From positions 1-11,351 of the forward strand of contig CADAHD010000090.1 in assembly GCA_902787595.1 (NCBI GenBank): 11,351 bases of DNA, read 5' to 3'. Shown here piece by piece: positions 8,001 through 11,351 of this stretch. The notes beneath the pieces are model-generated. The model saw only the letters and a list, made by a program, of their open reading frames with translations. It ran no database searches and had not been told where the DNA came from. This DNA is from an uncultured Lachnospiraceae bacterium. GTDB lineage: Bacteria > Bacillota_A > Clostridia > Lachnospirales > Lachnospiraceae. The stretch's first letter is position 1. Each line of letters opens with the position of its first letter. Both the position numbers and the translations under genes were made by a program.

Positions 8001-9485
8001 AATCTGCTGGGACTTATAAATACCATACTTGATTTCTCGAAGATAGAAGAAGGCAAGATGGAGATCATACCCGTAAGATATGATACCGCTGCAATGATAG
8101 GCAATATAATCAATTCGGTCTCACAGAGAGCAGAGGATAAAGGGCTTATCTTTGAAGCACACATAGACAATGATCTTCCTACGGCAATGTACGGCGATGA
8201 TATGAGGGTGACCCAGGTGGTAGTAAACCTGCTGACTAACGCGGTTAAGTATACCAGAGAAGGAAGAGTAGATCTTTATATCAGCGGAGAGAGGAACGGG
8301 GAAGAATCTATCGCACTGAAGATGAGCGTAAAAGATACCGGTATAGGTATCAAAGAAGAAGATATAAGCAGATTGTTTGATTCCTTTATCAGACTGGAGG
8401 AAAAAAGGAACAGGAATATTGAAGGAACCGGACTGGGTATGGCCATAGTCAACAGGCTCCTGCATATGATGGATTCGTCACTTGAGGTTGAGAGCGTATA
8501 CGGGGAAGGATCTACTTTTTCATTTACGGTCGGGCAGAAGATAGTCGATGCCGCACCTATAGGTGATTATGAGAAGAAGGCAAAGGAAGCAAAAGAAAAG
8601 AGAGATGATGATAAGTATCTGTACGCTCCCGAGGCGCGTATTCTGGCAGTTGATGATAATGATATGAATCTTAAGGTCATTACCAACCTGTTTAAGTTAA
8701 ACGGGATCATACCGGATAAAGCATCCTCCGGAGCCGATGCACTTAATATGCTAAAAGATAACAGATATGACATCATTCTGCTGGATCACATGATGCCCCA
8801 GATGGACGGCCTGGAGACCCTTCAAAAAGCAAAAGAAGAGGATCTGATAGCACAGGGGTGTACGGTGATAGCCCTTACGGCAAATGCGGTGGTTGGAGCC
8901 AGGGAGAAATATCTGGAAGCGGGTTTTGATGATTATCTTTCGAAACCTGTGGAGGTGGCTGCCCTGGAGAGGATGCTCGAAAAATATCTGCCTGCGGATA
9001 AATGGACTTTGCGCAGCAGATCGGAGAAAAAAGAAACGCTTAAAGAAGAGGCAAAGGAAGAGAGTAAGCAGGCTGTTGATGGGATCAATATGGAGGAAGG
9101 CCTTAAATACTGCGCCGGAGATGAGGAGTTTTACCACGGCTTGTTAAGGGATTATCATGACTCGTTTGACGAAAGGGCACAGGAGCTGATAAATGCGCTT
9201 AAAGATAAGGATCTGAAGAATTATGAGGTGAAAGTACATGCTTTAAAGAGCGTATCACGCACCATCGGTGCGAATAAGCTTGCGGATGCCGCGTTTGAGC
9301 TGGAAAAAGCAGCTAAAGCCGGAGATATAGACAGTATTAATGATAAACATCCCGCTATGCTTGAGGAATATAAGAAGATCATATCTGTGATAGAGGGTAT
9401 GAACCTTCCTGCAAAGAAGACTGATGATACAGATGGGGATGATGACGACGATGATGATATGATCGAATTCTTTCCGGAGGAATGA
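5016..9485 (+). CDS. Giant hybrid sensor histidine kinase: 7TM, two Cache-like sensors, HisKA, HATPase, receiver, HPt
   Basis: This is a membrane-bound multistep phosphorelay kinase of 1489 residues. Order seen: about six or seven hydrophobic helices at 1-230, resembling the 7TM N-termini of Clostridia histidine kinases; TM at ~242-262; extracytoplasmic Cache-like domain 1 at ~263-505; TM at ~513-535; a degenerate HisKA at ~548-605; TM at ~636-655; Cache-like domain 2 at ~656-890; TM at ~896-922. Then comes an intact HisKA with SHEIRTP (His958). The HATPase has N-box NLLTN (1071-1075), DTGIG (Asp1107) and GTGLG (1137). The receiver has acidic pair at 1213-1214, phospho-acceptor Asp1257, Thr1288 and Lys1310. 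The HPt domain has KVHALKS (His1408). An acidic tail ends the protein. The first HisKA reads SGDLRDP, with Gly557 in place of the active His. Expected relay: His958 to Asp1257 to His1408 to an unknown response regulator elsewhere. There is no DNA-binding domain and no regulator gene nearby. The ligand is unknown; Cache domains usually bind small molecules. Confidence 0.93.
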   Translation: MNEIILEISAFGVALFCFVDCLKNRKGLYGTAGKGWINKVKDQHYAYLCLLFALMVSAVSSVLEVSMEKYFSFKSAVILNILNQIYFIFHTMLSLMYAFYIINITGELKKTPKKFIYFFVSPMVLAELLIITNPLTKLLFYVDENLTYQRGSCLWTLYVVAVFYVLYGIIFFMKHMEHISKPDRASTFILMFIAVLGIVIQAIFSITVELFFEAIGFLGFMLLLEARAGTEKYENKGKMSKSFIVVIALIFLTVIAMNINLIYHAGTDQSGRIGETQINNLKGELQQTISDSESHLLRFSMGLEQLINDNASYEEKERYIYEQKKYYLDVSAAACINTYAAAPDWGVFPDFDDMPPEYHPVERVWYIGAKRCPGEVYISEPYIDANTGLLCYTFSNILSDGETVTAMDYVLGRVQDIVEMMAGGDDQFAMIVTDGGTIVGCTDEQQQGKMLAEVMPQYTDAFERVKASNTHRSFNTKIDGRTKIVFGSETNNGWRLILVVDHSAFYSDITNRMIMLGAIDLLMVAVIIVFYMVSINNQERAENTLLATKNFIASLSGDLRDPLNEIMRISDTYSEHSGSEEAFRDISAAGGRLKEKLDNLFSYSNILRSGSQSEDTERSKKYIKGSRSSRFIRNSVTGILIVAMFLGLAMFTGTTSRWGSARISKEADRYGNEVTLWMQQKQSILRMFADVIAADPSVLDDYDSAVAWLDKIAKNYSEMTFAYMANPYNKEHAIIMNNGWVPDEDYKVEERQWYIDTERSGDGYSISAPYFDAQTGLYCITFSRTVYSKDGEFLGIFAIDCLLDKLIDVLDDSYNAESYAFMVDQDGIIINHPNKAYEISDVGGVNIEDTEYSDVFHKGDVFWMKDYDGRIVTCCTQKSSLSGFTVIVVQSWWSIYGILLIVGMIFFVLITGSIIAVVSLISKFALWQEETNAKLVEAADTAVAAEKAKSRFLAQMSHEIRTPINAVLGMNEMILRESDDPSIMDYAGNIRSAGRNLLGLINTILDFSKIEEGKMEIIPVRYDTAAMIGNIINSVSQRAEDKGLIFEAHIDNDLPTAMYGDDMRVTQVVVNLLTNAVKYTREGRVDLYISGERNGEESIALKMSVKDTGIGIKEEDISRLFDSFIRLEEKRNRNIEGTGLGMAIVNRLLHMMDSSLEVESVYGEGSTFSFTVGQKIVDAAPIGDYEKKAKEAKEKRDDDKYLYAPEARILAVDDNDMNLKVITNLFKLNGIIPDKASSGADALNMLKDNRYDIILLDHMMPQMDGLETLQKAKEEDLIAQGCTVIALTANAVVGAREKYLEAGFDDYLSKPVEVAALERMLEKYLPADKWTLRSRSEKKETLKEEAKEESKQAVDGINMEEGLKYCAGDEEFYHGLLRDYHDSFDERAQELINALKDKDLKNYEVKVHALKSVSRTIGANKLADAAFELEKAAKAGDIDSINDKHPAMLEEYKKIISVIEGMNLPAKKTDDTDGDDDDDDDMIEFFPEE
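9438..9458 (+). repeat. Poly-Asp codon run (seven GAT/GAC codons)
   Basis: Seven consecutive Asp codons lie near the kinase C-terminus, within the tail ending DMIEFFPEE. Short GAY runs like this can change length by slippage. The tail follows the HPt domain and has no catalytic motif. Confidence 0.8.
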
Positions 9486-9488
9486 TTA

Positions 9489-9551
9489 GTGAGGACTACA
9501 TATCTGATAGATGAGGACGGAATTATCATTAAAGCCATCATTGTTATGTAG
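9489..9551 (+). pseudogene. Fragment of a Bcp/AhpC-type peroxiredoxin
   Basis: The translation from the GTG is (V/M)RTTYLIDEDGIIIKA followed by four unrelated residues and a TAG. This matches the conserved block near the C-terminus of thioredoxin-dependent thiol peroxidases (Bcp family), typically R-x-T-[YF]-[LV]-I-[DG]-x-x-G-x-I. The catalytic-cysteine N-terminal part is missing and the match ends at Lys-Ala, so it cannot work as an enzyme. By chance or otherwise, the kinase's last codons supply a GGAGGA (9476-9481) 7 nt before the GTG, so a 20-residue peptide could be translated. The identification rests on about 15 residues. Confidence 0.5.
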
Positions 9552-9604
9552 GTCATCTGAACGAACTTAAAGAAGCACTAACAGATTTTTTTGAAAGGTT
9601 ATAG
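9533..9604 (+). pseudogene. C-terminal fragment of an unidentified protein, possibly a transposase
   Basis: After an in-frame stop at 9530-9532 this frame reads SHHCYV and then GHLNELKEALTDFFERL before a TAG. The amphipathic 'ELKEAL..FF..L' ending is the style of C-termini of IS630-type DDE transposases, but the similarity is short and weak, so the origin is uncertain. It overlaps the end of the peroxiredoxin fragment by a few codons in another frame, as expected if an insertion interrupted that gene and most of the element was later lost. Confidence 0.3.
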
Positions 9605-9610
9605 TAATTT

Positions 9611-9667
9611 ATGAGATTTAAAGGTAGTATCGTAATAGGAGATCCTTCTTATTTTTCTTGTTTTTAG
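9611..9667 (+). pseudogene. N-terminal fragment of a small 'IGDPSYF' protein
   Basis: The ATG opens MRFKGSIVIGDPSYFSCF, then a stop. The start resembles the N-terminus of a family of uncharacterised small bacterial and phage proteins beginning M-x-F-K-G-[ST]-I-[VI]-I-G-D-P-[CS]-Y. The match ends around Tyr-Phe, just where the metallophosphoesterase fragment takes over in another frame. There is no clear Shine-Dalgarno sequence. Its function is unknown; the call rests on about 14 residues. Confidence 0.35.
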
Positions 9668-9734
9668 TGATCTGCACTATGATGAAGTAAGCGACGGAGA
9701 CGCCCGGATAGAGGAGATATTGGCAAACGCTTAA
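9639..9734 (+). pseudogene. N-terminal fragment of a calcineurin-like metallophosphoesterase
   Basis: The frame opens after a TAG at 9636-9638. It reads a hydrophobic strand (LLIFLVF), then SDLHYDEV, then DGDARIEEILANA and a TAA. A beta-strand followed by [FS]-S-D-x-H is motif I of calcineurin-like phosphoesterases, where the Asp and His bind metal. The following helix (ARIEEIL) fits the fold. The later motifs (GDxxD, GNHD/E, the distal histidines) are absent, so it is an inactive remnant of about 25-30 residues out of the usual 200 or more. Confidence 0.5.
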
Positions 9735-9759
9735 TACGCAGTTATCAGACTGATAGTAT

Positions 9760-9763
9760 GGAG
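9760..9763 (+). promoter_or_regulatory. Ribosome binding site that favours the second ATG of the acetyltransferase
   Basis: GGAG lies 6 nt before the ATG at 9770. The earlier in-frame ATG at 9758 overlaps it and has no Shine-Dalgarno sequence of its own, so 9770 is the more likely start. Confidence 0.55.
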
Positions 9764-9769
9764 AATAGA

Positions 9770-10324
9770 ATGAACAAAGAGCAGTTTTATAATCCCGGTG
9801 AGGAAATAATAGAAACTAACAGACTTATAATGAGGAGATTAAGACCTGAAGATTATTTAGCGATGGCAGCCTGGGATATGGATGAAAGAGTGTACAAGTA
9901 TTTAATGAGCTCTGTGTGTAAAACTCCCGAAGAACCACTTGCCTGGCTTCCAAAGAAAGACCCAACTTCAAAGATCAATATCCTGATGCTTGTGATCGAT
10001 AAAGAGGATGGTCATGCAGTTGGCACATATGCATTAAATCATGATGTCGAACGGGATGTGTGGACCGTATCCTATGTGAATCGATATGATGATTGGGGAA
10101 AGGGATATTCGACAGAAGGAATGAAAGCCTTTATAGACCATGCGGTTAAGGTATATGGAGCGCATTCCTTTGAAGGTGAATGCGCTAAGGAAAATGTGGG
10201 AAGTGCTAAAGTCCTGCAAAAACTTGGAATGGTATACGATCATAGTTCATCATATTCAAAAAATGACGGGAGTGCTACTTTTGAATCTGATGTTTATGTT
10301 CTAAAGTTTTGCGGAGTTCTCTGA
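9770..10324 (+). CDS. GNAT-family N-acetyltransferase, RimJ/RimL type
   Basis: This is a cytosolic enzyme predicted to transfer acetyl from acetyl-CoA to an amine; the substrate cannot be told from sequence. It has 184 codons from the ATG at 9770 (188 from 9758), normal for the Acetyltransf_3 group. The N-terminal block ETNRLIMRRLRPEDYLAM is the standard opening of RimJ/RimL-like proteins. The acetyl-CoA site is seen as YDDWGKGYSTEGMKA, the R/Q-x-x-G-x-G/A loop with the usual W-G-K-G-Y. The late block AKENVGSAKVLQKLGM is the conserved N-x-x-S-x-[KR]-[VL]-[LM]-x-K-[LA]-G-[MF] motif B. No membrane segment or fused domain is present. It follows a stretch of gene debris and lies 35 bp upstream of a serine hydrolase with no terminator between, so the two may be co-transcribed. 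Base composition looks more AT-rich than the kinase, compatible with separate arrival. Ribosomal-protein alanine or small-molecule acetylation are equally possible. Confidence 0.88.
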   Translation: MNKEQFYNPGEEIIETNRLIMRRLRPEDYLAMAAWDMDERVYKYLMSSVCKTPEEPLAWLPKKDPTSKINILMLVIDKEDGHAVGTYALNHDVERDVWTVSYVNRYDDWGKGYSTEGMKAFIDHAVKVYGAHSFEGECAKENVGSAKVLQKLGMVYDHSSSYSKNDGSATFESDVYVLKFCGVL

Positions 10325-10349
10325 AATTGGCTGCTGTGGGTTTATGAAC

Positions 10350-10355
10350 AGGTGA
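10350..10355 (+). promoter_or_regulatory. Ribosome binding site of the serine hydrolase
   Basis: AGGTGA lies 4 nt before the ATG at 10360 and supports that start. The spacing is slightly short but usable. Confidence 0.55.
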
Positions 10356-10359
10356 TCAT

Positions 10360-11232
10360 ATGGATTTTAAGGCTTTTACAGATGATATAGAAAAGAAGAA
10401 ATGGTGTGTATACGGAGTTGAGGTTTATGAGGACGGAACCCTGACTCATAGCTGGGGAGACACGGACAATAATCTTCACGATATTTACTCAGCTACCAAA
10501 ACCGTTGAATCCATATCTGCGGGATTGGCCTATGACAGAGGGCTTATTGATTTTAGCAGATCGATACTTGATTATCTTCCTGAGGATAAGGTGGAAATGA
10601 TGTCTCAGGGGCAGAAGGATACATTCAAAAAGATCACTGTTAACAGGCTGCTTACTATGTCTGTGGATGGATTTCCTTTTAGGCCTGAAGGGGATGCGTG
10701 GCTGGATCAGGCGCTTTCCTGCAAGATAAAGAAGCCGGAAGAGAGGATATTCAATTACAGTAATATAAGTACATTTCTTGTTGGAGTCGCACTGACTGAG
10801 GCTCTTGGAGAGGACCTTGGGAAATTTATAGAACGGGAAATATTTAAGCCTCTTGGAATCTGTAACTACGAGTATGCAAGAAGTCCTGAAGGATACTTCT
10901 ACGGTGCTTCCGGTATGAAGCTTACAGTTCATGATCTGAGCAAGTTTGGTCTGCTTCTCTATAATAAGGGTGTGTATGAAGGGCGACGGATAGTATCCGG
11001 GGAATATGTGGAAATGGCCACATCAGTTCAGCAAATGAATAGAGAAGGCGGTTATGGATTCTATATCTGGAAGTATCGTGACGGTTTCAGCATTAACGGA
11101 AAGTGGAAGCAGAAGTGTTATGTTTTGCCGCAGAGGAGGATTATAGTAACTTATCTTTCGCATATCGAAGATGATTCGCATGACCTCTTGGACAGTATGG
11201 AAAGGAATATACTTGAGTTGAAGTCGCAGTAA
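10360..11232 (+). CDS. Serine hydrolase of the beta-lactamase / penicillin-binding fold
   Basis: This is a predicted serine hydrolase (Beta-lactamase family PF00144, class C/esterase-like) of 290 residues, short for the family. The catalytic S-x-x-K is SATK, with Ser44 as nucleophile and Lys47 as base, followed by the expected helix (SAGLAYDRGLIDFSRSILDYLPE). The second motif Y-x-N is Tyr133-Ser-Asn135 in FNYSNIST. The third motif, usually H/K-[ST]-G, is not clear; INGKWKQKCYVLP occupies the place where relatives have the G-x-x-G-Q strand before the last beta-strand (RRIIVTYLS). There is no signal peptide or lipobox, so the protein should be cytosolic. That argues against a classic periplasmic or secreted beta-lactamase and for an esterase or peptidase role; the true substrate is unknown. 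It lies 35 bp after the acetyltransferase and 53 bp before the next gene. Confidence 0.87.
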   Translation: MDFKAFTDDIEKKKWCVYGVEVYEDGTLTHSWGDTDNNLHDIYSATKTVESISAGLAYDRGLIDFSRSILDYLPEDKVEMMSQGQKDTFKKITVNRLLTMSVDGFPFRPEGDAWLDQALSCKIKKPEERIFNYSNISTFLVGVALTEALGEDLGKFIEREIFKPLGICNYEYARSPEGYFYGASGMKLTVHDLSKFGLLLYNKGVYEGRRIVSGEYVEMATSVQQMNREGGYGFYIWKYRDGFSINGKWKQKCYVLPQRRIIVTYLSHIEDDSHDLLDSMERNILELKSQ

Positions 11233-11275
11233 TGCGGATATGAATATATAACAATACAGTTGGTCATATAAAAAC

Positions 11276-11281
11276 AGAGGA
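11276..11281 (+). promoter_or_regulatory. Ribosome binding site of the last, partial gene
   Basis: AGAGGA lies 4 nt before the ATG at 11286. It is the main reason to accept the short terminal frame as a real gene start. Confidence 0.55.
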
Positions 11282-11285
11282 TATC

Positions 11286-11351
11286 ATGGAAACATATCAG
11301 TGTGTAGTAGCAGATCTTGCATATTATGGGAATGAGAAGAGTATAACGATA
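11286..11351 (+). CDS. Hypothetical protein, N-terminal 22 residues (runs off the window)
   Basis: The frame begins METYQCVVADLAYYGNEKSI and is open to the end of the window. I do not recognise the family from this little sequence. A good Shine-Dalgarno sequence sits just upstream, and the 53-bp gap after the serine hydrolase contains no terminator hairpin, so it could belong to the same transcript as the two enzymes before it. Confidence 0.55.
   Translation, partial: METYQCVVADLAYYGNEKSITI

Larger units (their letters stand above)
9486..9757. other. Intergenic stretch made of gene debris
   Basis: No intact gene is present in these ~270 bases. Three of the four short open stretches resemble pieces of known protein types, and each is cut off abruptly: a peroxiredoxin piece (9489-9551), a C-terminal piece of possible transposase origin (9533-9604), the N-terminus of an 'IGDPSYF' protein (9611-9667) and a metallophosphoesterase N-terminus (9639-9734). 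The pieces overlap or abut with only a few bases between them. I found no clear inverted repeats, terminator hairpin or RNA gene. The T-rich stretches at 9585-9592 and 9652-9665 have no obvious stem before them. This pattern suggests repeated insertion and deletion at one hot spot. Confidence 0.6.

Noticed and set aside
8884..9147. Open frame of 87 codons overlapping the receiver/HPt region
   Set aside because: It is an out-of-frame reading of the kinase, with a Lys/Arg-rich composition and no independent start signal.
9585..9592. T-run as a rho-independent terminator of the kinase operon
   Set aside because: There is no GC-rich inverted repeat directly upstream of the run.
9720..9748. Possible promoter TTGGCA - 17 nt - TATCAG ahead of the acetyltransferase
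   Set aside because: The -10 matches only four of six positions, and a start just after it would leave almost no leader; too weak to list.
9486..9757. Attachment site, CRISPR or small RNA in the gap after the kinase
   Set aside because: No direct repeats, repeat-spacer pattern or stable stem-loop was visible, and gene fragments account for most of the stretch.

Overview
The window reads like a chromosomal segment of a Gram-positive anaerobe of class Clostridia, most likely family Lachnospiraceae. This is inferred from protein flavour (a DUF4011/DUF3320 helicase of the Clostridia type and a very large 7TM/Cache hybrid histidine kinase), AGGA/GGAGG-type ribosome binding sites, frequent ATA/AGA/AGG codons and moderate GC. 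No 16S or other marker is present, so the placement is tentative. Every supported gene is on the + strand.

Bases 1-5009 hold one large gene entered from its 5' side: a transglutaminase-like/DUF4011/superfamily-1 helicase/restriction-endonuclease-fold/DUF3320 protein. It is broken at about 3289-3329. There the stretch that should join helicase motif III to the next helicase-2A block (YRSRHESL) is gone and is replaced by a short tract that reads like the corresponding motif of a different helicase family (UvrD/RecB/AddA, GDPKQSIYRFRGAEPEV). The reading frame shifts from +1 to +3 at the same place. This is either a real recombination scar that kills the gene or a chimeric assembly join.

Bases 5016-9485 hold a 1489-residue hybrid sensor kinase, 6 bp behind the helicase gene. 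It has a 7TM-like N-terminus and two tandem copies of a [TM - Cache-like sensor - TM - HisKA] unit. The first HisKA copy has lost its phospho-accepting histidine. Then come an intact HisKA-HATPase, a receiver and an HPt domain, so it carries a complete internal His-Asp-His relay but no DNA-binding output.

Bases 9486-9757 are a small gene graveyard. At least three, probably four, fragments of unrelated protein genes are packed end to end: a peroxiredoxin (Bcp-like) piece, a C-terminal piece that may come from a transposase, the N-terminus of a small 'IGDPSYF' protein, and the N-terminus of a calcineurin-like metallophosphoesterase.

Bases 9770-11232 hold two small cytosolic enzymes 35 bp apart: a RimJ/RimL-type GNAT acetyltransferase and a serine hydrolase of the beta-lactamase/penicillin-binding fold. 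A third gene starts at 11286 with a good ribosome binding site and runs out of the window. I see no tRNA, rRNA, CRISPR array, riboswitch, intact insertion sequence or convincing rho-independent terminator.
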